Below, piece by piece: positions 39,189 to 48,046 of a DNA stretch of 64,000 nucleotides. The stretch is from positions 124,001 through 188,000 of the forward strand of contig BPAJ01000001.1 in NCBI GenBank assembly GCA_019652555.1, in the 5' to 3' direction. Numbering within the stretch: position 1 is the stretch's first letter; every line of letters begins with the position of its first letter. Source of the DNA: Gammaproteobacteria bacterium. Its GTDB lineage: Bacteria > Pseudomonadota > Gammaproteobacteria > Magnimaribacterales > AG-339-G14. The position numbers and the translations under genes were made by a program. Below the pieces are notes generated by a model, which was given only the letters and a program-made list of their open reading frames with translations, did not search any database and was not told where the DNA came from.

Positions 39189-39782
39189 ATGCAACCCAAA
39201 AGTCCTCCTAATCCTGGTAGAAGGAAATTTCTCACATATACAACTTCATTCCTAGGAATTATCGGAGCATTTTTTACGGCGATACCATTTGTTAGTGCCT
39301 TTAAACCTAGTGCTAAAGCCGAGGCAGCAGGTGCGCCTGTTAAAGTTGATGTTTCAAAGTTACTTCCTGGAGAAATGATGACTGTTGAATGGAGAGGAAG
39401 GCCTGTTTTCGTCGTAAATATTCCAGAAGAAAATACAAATTTCATAACAAAAAATCTTGAAAGACTAGCTGACCCTGATATGGATGATCCTTCTCAACCG
39501 GAATATGCAAAAAATGAGATAAGGTCTAGAAAAAAAGGAATTGCAGTTTTGACCGGAGTTTGTACCCATTTGGGCTGCGCTCCAAAGTATTACCCAGAAG
39601 CAAAGCCAGAGGATTTTGATTCAAATTGGCAGGGAGGATTTTTTTGTCCTTGTCATGGTTCGAAATTTGATTTGGTCGGAAGAGTTTATGCAAACGTTCC
39701 AGCTCCTACGAATTTAGTTGTGCCTCCACATTTTTTTGAAAAAGATAACTTATTGGTTATCGGTTCAGACGGAGTAAGTTAA
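39189..39782 (+). CDS. petA: ubiquinol-cytochrome c reductase, Rieske iron-sulfur subunit
   Basis: 197 residues. It transfers electrons from ubiquinol to cytochrome c1 in the bc1 complex. An N-terminal RRKFL twin-arginine-type signal precedes a membrane anchor (~15-35). The [2Fe-2S] ligands are CTHLGC and CPCHGS. The stop and petB start overlap (TAATG). Confidence 0.96.
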   Translation: MQPKSPPNPGRRKFLTYTTSFLGIIGAFFTAIPFVSAFKPSAKAEAAGAPVKVDVSKLLPGEMMTVEWRGRPVFVVNIPEENTNFITKNLERLADPDMDDPSQPEYAKNEIRSRKKGIAVLTGVCTHLGCAPKYYPEAKPEDFDSNWQGGFFCPCHGSKFDLVGRVYANVPAPTNLVVPPHFFEKDNLLVIGSDGVS

Positions 39783-41038
39783 TGAGCGAAAACACTATTG
39801 GGAAAAAAAGCCTTGATTGGGTAGATAAAAGGTTTCCCGTAATCGACCTTTTCGAAAGGCATCTTTCTAAATATTATTCTCCTTCCAACATAAATATTTG
39901 GTATTTATTTGGCTTTCTTTTATTGATTGTTTTGGTAATGCAGATTCTAACCGGTTTGTGGTTGATGATGAATTATACCAATACAGCAGAAGGAGCATTT
40001 TCTTCAATTGAATACATTATGCGGGATGTAGATTATGGCTGGCTTATCAGATACATGCATGCCGGCGGTGCATCAGCATTTTTTGCATTGATTTATCTGC
40101 ATATGTTTAGAGGCATGATGTATGGTTCATATCAGAAGCCAAGAGAATTAATTTGGGTTGGTGGATGGTTTGTTTATGTTCTTCTATGCGCAGAAGGTTT
40201 TACAGGCTATGTCCTTCCCTGGGGACAAATGTCATTTTGGGCGGCACAAGTAATTATATCTCTGGTAGGTTCTATCCCTTACTTTGGCGAAGATCTTGCT
40301 ATCTGGATCAGAGGTGATTACATAGTCTCAGGAATTACTTTATCGAGACTTTTTGCATTTCATGTAGTTTTATTACCTATTTTAATTATTGCGGTTGTTT
40401 TCTTTCACATTTTAGCTCTTCATGAAATTGGCTCTAATAATCCAGACGGCATAGATGTTAAAAAACATACAGATCAGGATGGAGTTCCATTGGATGCCAA
40501 GCCTTTCTTTCCATATGACATAACTCACGATTTTTATGCATTGGGAGTGTTTTTATTAATTTTTTGCACAGTGATATTTTTCTTCCCAGAAGGGGGAGGA
40601 TATATCATCGAGTACGTTAACTATGAGCCAGCTAATCCACTATCTACTCCAGCTCATATTGTTCCATCTTGGTACTACACTCCATTTTACGCAATGCTTA
40701 GAGCAATAGATTTCCCTCTATTTGGATTAACCGCTAAATTTCTGGGTTTTGTAGTTATGGCTGCGGGAATTGCAATTTTTGCTGCTTTACCTTGGTTAGA
40801 CAGAAGCCCAGTCAAATCAATTAAGTATAAAGGTATTTTCAGTAAAGTTTTTCTAGCTGGTTTTGTGATTAGTTTCTTCGTTTTAGCATATCTTGGATCT
40901 GTCCCTCCTACAGAGACTAAGAATATGCTTGCGAAAGTTTTTACTTTTCTTTATTTCGCCTATTTTCTCTTGATGCCTTTTTATACGAGATTTGAGAAAT
41001 GCAAACCTGTCCCAGAGCGTGTTGGAGATACAGCTTGA
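39782..41038 (+). CDS. petB: cytochrome b of the bc1 complex
   Basis: 418 residues, fused cytochrome b of eight membrane helices, with no split into b6 and subunit [30 protein letters not shown] carries one pair of heme His and [11 protein letters not shown] the other; the Qo motif PEWY-type appears as [13 protein letters not shown], i.e. PSWY in place of PEWY. The 3' end overlaps petC by 4 bases. Confidence 0.96.
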   Translation: MSENTIGKKSLDWVDKRFPVIDLFERHLSKYYSPSNINIWYLFGFLLLIVLVMQILTGLWLMMNYTNTAEGAFSSIEYIMRDVDYGWLIRYMHAGGASAFFALIYLHMFRGMMYGSYQKPRELIWVGGWFVYVLLCAEGFTGYVLPWGQMSFWAAQVIISLVGSIPYFGEDLAIWIRGDYIVSGITLSRLFAFHVVLLPILIIAVVFFHILALHEIGSNNPDGIDVKKHTDQDGVPLDAKPFFPYDITHDFYALGVFLLIFCTVIFFFPEGGGYIIEYVNYEPANPLSTPAHIVPSWYYTPFYAMLRAIDFPLFGLTAKFLGFVVMAAGIAIFAALPWLDRSPVKSIKYKGIFSKVFLAGFVISFFVLAYLGSVPPTETKNMLAKVFTFLYFAYFLLMPFYTRFEKCKPVPERVGDTA

Positions 41039-41697
41039 AAACCCTTTTTTATCTCACAATCATAACCTCGTCTTTCTTTATCTTTTCTGCAGGAGAATAC
41101 CGATGCGGTTCTATGGAGTGTGATTACTTCGAAGCAGATGTTTCAGATAAAGCTTCTTTGCAAAGAGGATTATCTACTTACATGAATTATTGCTACGGCT
41201 GTCACTCCCTTAAGTATTCTAGATACAAAAGGGTTGCCGAAGACTTACTTATTCCTTTGGAAATGTATGAGAATAATTTAATTTTTGATGGTTCAAAAAT
41301 AGGGGAACTTATGGAGATAAGTTTGACTAAAGAAGATGCAATAAATTGGCTTGGGGCTTATCCTCCTGATCTCACTTTAGAGGCCAGATTGAGAAGGCCT
41401 GATTGGATATATACTTACTTAAGAAATTATTATCCCGACTCTTCTAGACCTTACGGAGTAAACAACAGGGTCTATCAAAATGTAAATATGCCGCATGTTT
41501 TAGAAGACATGCAAAATAATCTTTCCGAAAGCCAATATGATCAAGTTATATATGATTTAACCAACTTCATGACATATGTGGCAGATCCTTCTGCAGAGCA
41601 ACGCAAAAGAATTGGGACTTATGTGCTACTTTTTTTGATAATTTTTACCGCTTTTGCTTATATGACATATAGAGAATTTAAAAAAGATTTAAAATAG
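41035..41697 (+). CDS. petC: cytochrome c1
   Basis: 220 residues from a TTG at 41035 that overlaps the petB stop (TTGA). A signal peptide (~1-20) is followed by the heme c motif CYGCH (~62), the axial Met in VNMPHVL, and a C-terminal membrane anchor (~195-213). It delivers electrons to soluble cytochrome c. The true start follows from the signal peptide; an ATG 36 bases upstream would give a hydrophilic extension overlapping petB. Confidence 0.95.
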   Translation: MKTLFYLTIITSSFFIFSAGEYRCGSMECDYFEADVSDKASLQRGLSTYMNYCYGCHSLKYSRYKRVAEDLLIPLEMYENNLIFDGSKIGELMEISLTKEDAINWLGAYPPDLTLEARLRRPDWIYTYLRNYYPDSSRPYGVNNRVYQNVNMPHVLEDMQNNLSESQYDQVIYDLTNFMTYVADPSAEQRKRIGTYVLLFLIIFTAFAYMTYREFKKDLK

Positions 41698-41701
41698 TTT
41701 T

Positions 41702-42334
41702 ATGAGTCTTCTAAGCAACAGGTCTGCTATGGTTTTGTTCCATGATGATATTGGACATAGATCTCAAAAAGTTAGGATTGTAATTGCTGAGAAAGGAATA
41801 ACTTGCAATTTGGAGGTGCTCAGTAAAGATGATCTTCCTAAGGAAATTTTAGAGATAAACCCTGATGGACATTTGCCTCTTTTAGTAGACAGAGAACTCT
41901 CCTTGTATCACTCTGGTTTAATTGTTGAATATCTTGATGAAAGATTTCCTCATCCACCTCTTTTACCTGTTTACCCAGTTTCTAGAGCTCAATTTAGATT
42001 AATCCTTCAAAGAATTGAAAAGGACTGGGCTGAAAATTTAGATGTCCTTGAAAATACAAATTCTTCAAAACCACAAATTACAAAAGCAAGAAACGACTTA
42101 CAAAAAAATATTTCAAACTCTTTGGCGATGTTTGACAATAAAAAATTCTTCAGAAACGACGAGTTTTCAGTCTTGGATGCTGTAATTATTCCAATTCTGT
42201 TGAGACTTGATCATCATCAAATTAAAATTCCTAACAATAAAGCATCAAAACCTCTTTTTGATTATATTGAAAGGATGCAAGACTTACCCAGCGTCAAAGA
42301 AAGTTTTACTTCATTAGAAATAGAATTACTTTAG
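41702..42334 (+). CDS. sspA: stringent starvation protein A (GST-fold)
   Basis: 210 residues. SspA is an RNA polymerase-associated protein with a glutathione-S-transferase fold. The N-terminal thioredoxin-like domain (MVLFHDDIGHRSQKVRIVIAEKGI) and the NPDGHLPLLVDREL motif, then YHSGLIVEYLDERFPHPPLLP, match SspA. Position directly after petABC is the usual place. sspB, its common partner, is not here. It ends 2 bases before the convergent lpoA end. Confidence 0.92.
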   Translation: MSLLSNRSAMVLFHDDIGHRSQKVRIVIAEKGITCNLEVLSKDDLPKEILEINPDGHLPLLVDRELSLYHSGLIVEYLDERFPHPPLLPVYPVSRAQFRLILQRIEKDWAENLDVLENTNSSKPQITKARNDLQKNISNSLAMFDNKKFFRNDEFSVLDAVIIPILLRLDHHQIKIPNNKASKPLFDYIERMQDLPSVKESFTSLEIELL

Positions 42335-42336
42335 TT

Positions 42337-43398
42337 CTATTGAAAGCCAATTTTTTCTGGCGTGATAAAAATTCTATTTTCATCTTTTGTATATTCACCT
42401 AACAGTCCCTTAAAACTAGTGTTGATACCTCTGCCTAAAAATAATAGCGAATCAAATCCTAAAGCGTAAAAAAGCTTTTCTTGAATTTGTTTCTTTGAAA
42501 ACTCATCATCAAATAAAAAGTTATTGTTCAAAAAGATAGGGTGCTCTAAGCCTTTTAAATTAGAATTAAATTCCTTTTTTGAAAATCTCCATAAATCAAG
42601 TTGCCCAGGTAGGATATAAATTTCAGGTTCAAAAATTAAGTTGAAATTAATTGCAGGGATAATTCTTTCAGCCGTAACTTCTTTTGTATTAATGATAATT
42701 TTTTTTACATCTTTCCTGAATCTTGGCGTTTGATAAATTCTGTTTTGAGTTATTCTTTCTAACTCCCTTTTTCTGTTTGAACTTTTATTAATCTCGAAAA
42801 GGTTTGAAATTCTATTTTCAATGTTTGATTGCTTTTCGATTAAAAAATAATTTTCTGCTTTTAATTCTCTATCAGTTAAAACTACTGATTCTTCTCGAAG
42901 AATCTCAGGATCTGAACTGTAAAGATAGTCAACATAGTCATAGAAAGGATCAATGAAATTGAGATTTAATTTAACTTTTTCTTTTAATCCGACGATAACC
43001 AAAATATTGTTACTATTTTTTAAATTACAACTATTCAAAATATCTACCAAGTTATTATTGAGGAAAATTATTTTTTTTGTTTTGGTTAATATTTTTGAGC
43101 AATCAAAAGATTTTTCTTTGGAAAAATCTATAAAGTTGATTTGAGAATTTCTTTTCTGACCTTCCCTTAAAGTAAAGAAACCATTCTTTATTCCTTCTAA
43201 AAAGGATTTCTGAAAAGCGGTTTTGTCTTCAAAAAAAACAATGTCTATGTTTGAGTTTAATCGAGATGAACTCAGAACGAGATCTTTACTTTTAAACTCA
43301 TCAATATCATCTTCTTTTTTCGAGTATTCATTGCTAGATAAAGTGCAGCAAGTTAGGATGAAAACTAAGACAACATAAGAGATTATTTTTTTTAACAT
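42337..43398 (-). CDS. lpoA: LpoA-like lipoprotein (penicillin-binding protein activator), shortened
   Basis: 353 residues from the ATG at 43398; the open frame continues 51 codons further but inside rsmI. E. coli LpoA (about 678 residues) stimulates PBP1A from the outer membrane. A signal peptide ends in the LTCC region (Cys17/18). The rest resembles the LpoA C-terminal periplasmic-binding-type domain: RIYQTPRFRKDVKKI, the IIPAINFNL stretch and FYALGFDSLLFL. The N-terminal TPR domain is missing. The position opposite rsmI matches E. coli lpoA-rsmI. Confidence 0.82.
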   Translation of the reverse strand: MLKKIISYVVLVFILTCCTLSSNEYSKKEDDIDEFKSKDLVLSSSRLNSNIDIVFFEDKTAFQKSFLEGIKNGFFTLREGQKRNSQINFIDFSKEKSFDCSKILTKTKKIIFLNNNLVDILNSCNLKNSNNILVIVGLKEKVKLNLNFIDPFYDYVDYLYSSDPEILREESVVLTDRELKAENYFLIEKQSNIENRISNLFEINKSSNRKRELERITQNRIYQTPRFRKDVKKIIINTKEVTAERIIPAINFNLIFEPEIYILPGQLDLWRFSKKEFNSNLKGLEHPIFLNNNFLFDDEFSKKQIQEKLFYALGFDSLLFLGRGINTSFKGLLGEYTKDENRIFITPEKIGFQ

Positions 43399-44221
43399 GA
43401 CAGGAACATTATATTTAGTTGCTACACCAATTGGTAACTTAGAGGATATAACTTTAAGAGCAATTCGAATACTTAATGAGTCGAGCATTGTTCTTGCAGA
43501 GGATACAAGAAATTCAAAAAAACTTTTTGTAGCGCACAAAATTGCTAGCAAGTTGGTTTCTTATAATGACTTTTCATCTCAGAAAAAAATTTCCTCGATA
43601 ATAAAACATCTAAAAGACGGTAAAACTATTTCTTTGATCTCAGATGCTGGAACACCTCTAGTCTCAGATCCGGGTCATGAATTGGTTTCACAAGTCATCA
43701 GCGAGAAAATTAAAGTTGAAAGTATTCCAGGTCCTTCTTCAGTAATTTCGGGATTAATTACTTCAGGATTTAAAAATAATAAGTTTATTTTCGAAGGCTT
43801 TTTACCAAAAAAATCTAGCGAGTTAAAATCACTGCTTTCAAAATGCAATTATGAAACAAAGACAATTGTTTTCTTTGAATCCCCTTACAGAATAAAAAAA
43901 ACTTTAAAAGTCATGAGAGATGTTCTTGGTGAAAATAGAAGAATAAGTATTGCTCGTGAAATGACTAAAATGCATGAAACAATTTTAAGAGGCACAATTG
44001 AGGAGTTGAACCACATTGCAGATGTGGATTTGAACCTTACTAGAGGAGAAATTGTTATTGTTTTAGAAGGATCTGATAAGAGAGATGATGAATTTGACAA
44101 CAAATTGGATTATTTGTATTCAGCATTATCAAATGATCTTTCCTTGAAACAATTTTCAAAGGTTTTTTCTAAAATTTCAAAACAGAGCGCAAAAGAAATT
44201 TACAACAAATATAAAGAATAA
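43397..44221 (+). CDS. rsmI: 16S rRNA (cytidine(1402)-2'-O)-methyltransferase
   Basis: 274 residues. RsmI methylates the ribose of C1402 in the decoding centre. GTLYLVATPIGNLEDIT at the N terminus, LAEDTR, LISDAGTPLVSDPG and the PGPSS and FEGFLPKK motifs are all present. The ATG at 43397 and the lpoA ATG share the palindrome CATG (43396-43399). The last codons contain the rnpB promoter. Confidence 0.96.
   Translation: MTGTLYLVATPIGNLEDITLRAIRILNESSIVLAEDTRNSKKLFVAHKIASKLVSYNDFSSQKKISSIIKHLKDGKTISLISDAGTPLVSDPGHELVSQVISEKIKVESIPGPSSVISGLITSGFKNNKFIFEGFLPKKSSELKSLLSKCNYETKTIVFFESPYRIKKTLKVMRDVLGENRRISIAREMTKMHETILRGTIEELNHIADVDLNLTRGEIVIVLEGSDKRDDEFDNKLDYLYSALSNDLSLKQFSKVFSKISKQSAKEIYNKYKE
43408..43413 (-). 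promoter_or_regulatory. -10 element for lpoA, giving a leaderless or near-leaderless mRNA
   Basis: Read on the minus strand, a perfect TATAAT at 43413-43408 ends 9 bases before the lpoA ATG, inside the rsmI coding sequence. A TTACCA -35 (4 of 6) lies 18 bases upstream at 43437-43432. Confidence 0.45.
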
Positions 44222-44228
44222 GTATAAT
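44199..44228 (+). promoter_or_regulatory. promoter for rnpB
   Basis: TTTACA (44199-44204, 5 of 6), 18-base spacer, perfect TATAAT (44223-44228). The predicted start is about 44235, where the RNA's P1 helix begins. The -35 lies inside the rsmI coding sequence and the -10 directly after its stop. Confidence 0.7.
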
Positions 44229-44234
44229 TCTCGC

Positions 44235-44566
44235 GAGCTGACCGAGTAATCGCTGCATTGCAGAGGAAAGTCCGGGCTCCATAGGAAAAAGTGCCAGGTA
44301 ACTCCTGGAGGTAAGTTTTAAAAGCTTACTATGGAAAGTGCAACAGAAAATAAACCGCCTTAGGGTAAGGTTGAAAAGGTGAGGTAAGAGCTCACCGTGT
44401 TTTTTGGTAACAAAGAACAGCTAGGTAAACCCCACTTGGAGCAAGGCCAAATAGAGATTTTATAATGTTTTCCGCATTGAATCTGGGTAGGCCGCTAGAA
44501 ATTCATGGCGACATGAGTTCGAGATGAATGATTACTTCAAACAGAACCCGGCTTATGAGTCAGCTC
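44235..44566 (+). ncRNA. rnpB: RNase P RNA (bacterial type A)
   Basis: About 332 nt. P1 pairs GAGCTGAC at 44235 with GTCAGCTC at 44559-44566. Conserved blocks appear in order: GAGGAAAGTCCGGGCTCC (CR-I), ACAGAAAATAAACCGCC (CR-II region), GTAAGAGCTCACCG (CR-III region), GAGCAAGGCCAAATAG and GATGAATGATTAC (CR-IV), then ACAGAACCCGGCTTA near the 3' end (CR-V). It processes tRNA 5' ends, including those of the three tRNAs that lie within or next to operons in this window. Exact ends are uncertain by a few bases. Confidence 0.96.
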
Positions 44567-44589
44567 AATCCAATTTAGCAGCCTTTATT

Positions 44590-44612
44590 ACAGCGTAAAA
44601 ATCTGTTTTTTT
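44590..44612 (+). terminator. possible weak terminator after rnpB
   Basis: ACAG ... CTGT followed by TTTTTTT; only a 4-bp stem with a 9-base loop, so it is a weak candidate. Confidence 0.3.
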
Positions 44613-44640
44613 AGAGTTTTAATATATTTACAATCCCTAA

Positions 44641-44680
44641 AAAGTGTGTAAAAGTGTGCAAAAGTATACATTAGTGTAAC
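44641..44680 (+). promoter_or_regulatory. MraZ operator: four 10-bp direct repeats
   Basis: Four head-to-tail units at exact 10-base spacing: AAAGTGTGTA, AAAGTGTGCA, AAAGTATACA, TTAGTGTAAC. This is the known form of MraZ-binding repeats (GTG-centred boxes, one helical turn apart) that repress the dcw promoter. It ends 16 bases before the mraZ ATG. Confidence 0.78.
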
Positions 44681-44696
44681 TTTTTGGGACTACTTT

Positions 44697-45173
44697 ATGG
44701 CTGGACTTTATGGGTTTAGCAGTCTTTCCTTGGACACAAAGGGAAGAATTGTTATACCTGCAAGATACAAAGACTTGTTGAAGGAAATGGCTTCAGGGTC
44801 GATTATTATCACTCGAGATCCTCAATATCCTTCACTCTTGATTTATCCAGGAGCATTGTGGAAGAAAATTTCCGATGCCTTTGAAAATCTATCTGGCCTA
44901 AATCCAAAAATTAGATCTTTACAGTGGAATTTCCTTGGAAATGCTCATGCTATTGATTTTGAAGTCTCTGAAAGAATGACCCTTCTTATTCCTCAGTCCC
45001 TAAGAAATTACAGTCAAATTAAAGAAAAAACTAAAGTTGTACTCATTGGTATGGGTCAAAAACTAGAACTATGGAGTGAAAAAAACTGGAAACTCAAAGA
45101 AGAAGGGAAAAACGTAAAAGGCGAAAGGCTGGAAATTGAACTTCCAAGTGAAGTTCAGGAGATCCCGTTTTGA
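44697..45173 (+). CDS. mraZ: transcriptional regulator MraZ
   Basis: 158 residues. MraZ binds direct repeats upstream of its own gene and represses the dcw operon. Two AbrB-like halves each carry the DxxGR-type motif: SLDTKGRIVIPARYKD near residue 11 and a degenerate second copy, VSERMTLLIPQSLR (~90). It is the first gene of the dcw cluster. Its stop overlaps the rsmH start (TTGA). Confidence 0.95.
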   Translation: MAGLYGFSSLSLDTKGRIVIPARYKDLLKEMASGSIIITRDPQYPSLLIYPGALWKKISDAFENLSGLNPKIRSLQWNFLGNAHAIDFEVSERMTLLIPQSLRNYSQIKEKTKVVLIGMGQKLELWSEKNWKLKEEGKNVKGERLEIELPSEVQEIPF

Positions 45174-46042
45174 ATTATTCTCATGAACCAGTTTTATTGA
45201 AAGAGACTTTAAACAATCTCATTTATGATAAAAGCGGTTCATACCTTGACTGCACCTTTGGTTTAGGAGGGCACTCAAAAAAAATTCTAGAAAATCTTAA
45301 TTCGGATGGCAGTCTTTATTCAATTGATAAAGATAAAGAGGTCAAACATTATGCGAATCTAATCAAGGATGAGAGATTTAATTTCCAAACATCAACTTTT
45401 TCAAATATCTCGAGCTTATTTTCAAAAAATACTATGAATGGTGTTCTTTTTGACTTAGGAGTCTCGTCCCTTCAATTAGATAAGCCTGAAAGGGGCTTTA
45501 GCTTTATGCGTGAGGGAGAACTGGATATGAGATTTGATAATAGTTCTGGAATGTCTGCTAAAGAATGGATAAATAGCGCATCAGAAAAAGAACTTGCAGA
45601 CGTTTTTTATTTTCTTGGAGAGGAAAGAAAATCTAGACAGTTTGCAAAAAAAATCATCCAAGCAAGGAAAGATACAAATATTTCTTCAACTAAAAATCTG
45701 GCAGAGCTTTTCAAACCAAAAGGTTTCCAAAAAAAACATCCAGCCACAAATATTTTTAGAGGCATAAGAATCTTAATTAATAATGAATTTGAGGAATTAA
45801 AGGAAGGCCTAATTTCAGCAATAAAAGTTTTAAAAGACAGGGGCATTTTAGCTGTCATAAGCTTCCATTCAGCCGAAGACAGAATAGTTAAAAACTTTTT
45901 CAAGAAAGATTACAAGAATTTTTTTGAGGGTATTAACTTGAAAAACGTTAATAAAATTAAACCATCGAAGGAGGAGAAATCAACTAATCCTCGATCTAGA
46001 AGTGCAATTTTAAGAATTGGGGAAATAGAATATGTCTCTTAA
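45170..46042 (+). CDS. rsmH: 16S rRNA (cytosine(1402)-N4)-methyltransferase
   Basis: 290 residues. RsmH methylates N4 of C1402, the same nucleotide that RsmI modifies on the ribose. HEPVLLKETL at the N terminus, DCTFGLGGHS (SAM loop), FDLGVSSLQLDKPERGFSF and HSAEDRIVKNFF are diagnostic. The start is TTG at 45170, overlapping the mraZ stop. Confidence 0.96.
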   Translation: MNYSHEPVLLKETLNNLIYDKSGSYLDCTFGLGGHSKKILENLNSDGSLYSIDKDKEVKHYANLIKDERFNFQTSTFSNISSLFSKNTMNGVLFDLGVSSLQLDKPERGFSFMREGELDMRFDNSSGMSAKEWINSASEKELADVFYFLGEERKSRQFAKKIIQARKDTNISSTKNLAELFKPKGFQKKHPATNIFRGIRILINNEFEELKEGLISAIKVLKDRGILAVISFHSAEDRIVKNFFKKDYKNFFEGINLKNVNKIKPSKEEKSTNPRSRSAILRIGEIEYVS

Positions 46043-46301
46043 ATACATATCATTTCTTTCTCTTTTGTTTATCTTAACTTTTGTTTTGTTAGTTTACTTA
46101 CAGCTGGACTTTAATATAAAAAAAACAAATTCAGATATTTATAAACTAACAAAAGCATTTAATTATGAATTGGATGAGAATCTCTCCTTAAATAGCAGAA
46201 TACAATTAAAAAAATCTCTAAAAGAAGCTTATGAGAATTCTTCGCAAAGCCTTTCTATGATCAGACCAGATGAGATATTGAAGATTGAGGTTGCAAATTG
46301 A
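46032..46301 (+). CDS. ftsL: cell division protein FtsL
   Basis: 89 residues. FtsL is a bitopic protein that forms the FtsQLB complex with FtsB and FtsQ. One N-terminal membrane helix (~4-24) is followed by a coiled coil (~28-75) and RPDEILKIE near the C terminus. Sequence similarity is low as usual for FtsL; topology, length and position after rsmH support the call. It overlaps rsmH by 11 bases and ftsQ by 4. Confidence 0.85.
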   Translation: MSLKYISFLSLLFILTFVLLVYLQLDFNIKKTNSDIYKLTKAFNYELDENLSLNSRIQLKKSLKEAYENSSQSLSMIRPDEILKIEVAN

Positions 46302-46798
46302 ATATCAAGCTTAATCCAAAGATATTTTTTCTTTTTTCATTTGTCTTACTCAGTGGTTTTGCAATAGCTTCCTCCATTGACGGTTTAAATTTTAAAGATA
46401 GCGAGTTAACAAAAATACCTTATTTTTATTTAAATGATGATGAAGTCATTTCTCAAAACGGCAAATCAATCCTACTAAATGATAATGATTCTTTATCTTT
46501 GGTTAATTTATCAACTGCTGGCAAAGAACCTTTAGGGTTGATTAGTAATTATTACGCAATTCAAGAGGTCCTACTCTTGAAAGATCTTCAAATTGAAGAA
46601 ATGGAACATAAAAAATTTGGGCAAATAAAAATTCAAACGACCAATAAGAAATTTATTAAATTTCAAGATTTTCAACTCCCTGATCAACTTAGAACCCTGA
46701 AATTATTCTTCCAGAGCAAAGATTCACAAAATTTATTAAAAAACTTTAAAACCATAGACCTAAGACATAAAGATAAATTAGCAATTGGATATTATTAA
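46298..46798 (+). CDS. ftsQ: FtsQ-like division protein, shortened (no evident POTRA domain)
   Basis: 166 residues against 276 in E. coli. One membrane helix (~8-28) is followed by only about 24 residues before the segment that aligns with the E. coli FtsQ beta domain: ISQNGKSILL (~51-60), then a helix-rich part and LRTLKLFF, ending in TIDLRHKDKLAIGYY, which parallels the conserved VDLRYDSGAAVGW ending. The POTRA domain that normally lies between is missing. The start is TTG at 46298 overlapping the ftsL stop, and ftsA begins at its last base. The call rests on the C-terminal motif and on the adjacent ftsA-ftsZ. Confidence 0.78.
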   Translation: MNIKLNPKIFFLFSFVLLSGFAIASSIDGLNFKDSELTKIPYFYLNDDEVISQNGKSILLNDNDSLSLVNLSTAGKEPLGLISNYYAIQEVLLLKDLQIEEMEHKKFGQIKIQTTNKKFIKFQDFQLPDQLRTLKLFFQSKDSQNLLKNFKTIDLRHKDKLAIGYY

Positions 46799-48027
46799 TG
46801 GCGAACAATAACAAAAATAATTTAAGAGTCGGAATAGATATAGGAACCTCTAAAGTTGTTTGCATAATTGCAGAGAATACCTCGGAGGGCATAAACGTAT
46901 TGGGCTTAGGTATTCAAAATTCAATAGGTCTTCGAGATGGAGTTATTGTGGATATTGAATCTACGGTAGCAGCCGTCAAAGAGGCGGTTTCGAAAGCTGA
47001 GCTTATGTCAGGAAGGCAGGTTACAAAAGCTTTCGTAGGAATTTCAGGCGGGAGTGTTAATGGTTTGAATTCTTCAGGAGCCGTGCCAATAAAAGATAAA
47101 AAAGTAAAAATGAGCGAGGTTGAAAAGGTTATGTCTACAGCTCAAGCTCAAAGAATTCCAGAGGGCTACGAGCTTTTGCATGCTTTGCCAAGGGAATTCA
47201 TCATTGATAATCAACCTGGAGTAAAGGCGCCATTAGGTATGGCAGGAGTAAGGCTCGAAGCCCATGTTCATTTGGTTTCTTGTCTTAAGAATTCAGCAAC
47301 AAATATTGGATCTTGCATGAAAATATGTGGAATTGATGTTCAAAAATATGTCTTGGAACAACTTGCATCTAGCCATTCAGTTCTTACGGATGATCAGAAG
47401 AAATTAGGTGTTTGTCTTATTGATATTGGCGGTGGAACTTCTGACGTAGCAATTTTTTCAGATGGAGCAATTAGTCATACAGTAAATGTACCTATTGCAG
47501 GAACACATGTTACTAATGATATTGCTAGGGCAATTCAAACTTCGATTCAAAATGCGGAAGATATTAAAAAGAAACATGGTTGTGCTTGGAGTGAATTAGC
47601 AGATTCCGACGAAATGATAACTACTCAATCAATAAATGGTAGAGAAAACCAATCATTCTCAAGACATGGCCTATCGACTGTTATCGAAGAACGATATCAA
47701 GAAATTTTTCAAATTATTAAGCAAAGAATGGGAAATATAAATCTTGCTCAAGCAATACCCGCAGGAATAGTGTTGACCGGGGGCGCATCAAGAATAGAGG
47801 GCATTTCTCAATTAGCGGAGGCAATATTTCAAGCTCCTGTCAGAGTCGGAAAACCTCAGGGATTGATTGGTTTAAGCGATATTTTATCGAATCCCATATA
47901 TTCCACAGCAGTTGGATTAATTTTGTTTGCTCAAAAGGAACAGGAAGAAGATTACATGGACTTTGCGATGTTAAACGAAAAAGGCTTATTAAATAAAGCC
48001 TTTAGATGGATACAGAATACTTTTTAA
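46798..48027 (+). CDS. ftsA: cell division protein FtsA
   Basis: 409 residues. FtsA is the actin-fold protein that anchors FtsZ to the membrane. VGIDIGTSKVVCII (phosphate 1), the inserted 1C domain, LIDIGGGTSDVAIF (phosphate 2) and VLTGGASRIEG (adenosine) are present, and the C-terminal AFRWIQNTF is the amphipathic membrane-targeting helix. It overlaps the ftsQ stop by one base. Confidence 0.97.
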   Translation: MANNNKNNLRVGIDIGTSKVVCIIAENTSEGINVLGLGIQNSIGLRDGVIVDIESTVAAVKEAVSKAELMSGRQVTKAFVGISGGSVNGLNSSGAVPIKDKKVKMSEVEKVMSTAQAQRIPEGYELLHALPREFIIDNQPGVKAPLGMAGVRLEAHVHLVSCLKNSATNIGSCMKICGIDVQKYVLEQLASSHSVLTDDQKKLGVCLIDIGGGTSDVAIFSDGAISHTVNVPIAGTHVTNDIARAIQTSIQNAEDIKKKHGCAWSELADSDEMITTQSINGRENQSFSRHGLSTVIEERYQEIFQIIKQRMGNINLAQAIPAGIVLTGGASRIEGISQLAEAIFQAPVRVGKPQGLIGLSDILSNPIYSTAVGLILFAQKEQEEDYMDFAMLNEKGLLNKAFRWIQNTF

Positions 48028-48036
48028 CTTTATTTT

Positions 48037-48042
48037 AGGAGG
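48037..48042 (+). promoter_or_regulatory. strong Shine-Dalgarno of ftsZ
   Basis: AGGAGG, 4 bases before the ftsZ ATG at 48047. Most dcw genes here overlap and lack such a site, so it should raise FtsZ translation above its neighbours. Confidence 0.85.
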
Positions 48043-48046
48043 AGTT

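Noticed and set aside
43399-43551. Upstream extension of lpoA by 51 codons
   Set aside because: It is antisense to rsmI and would bury the signal peptide inside the protein.
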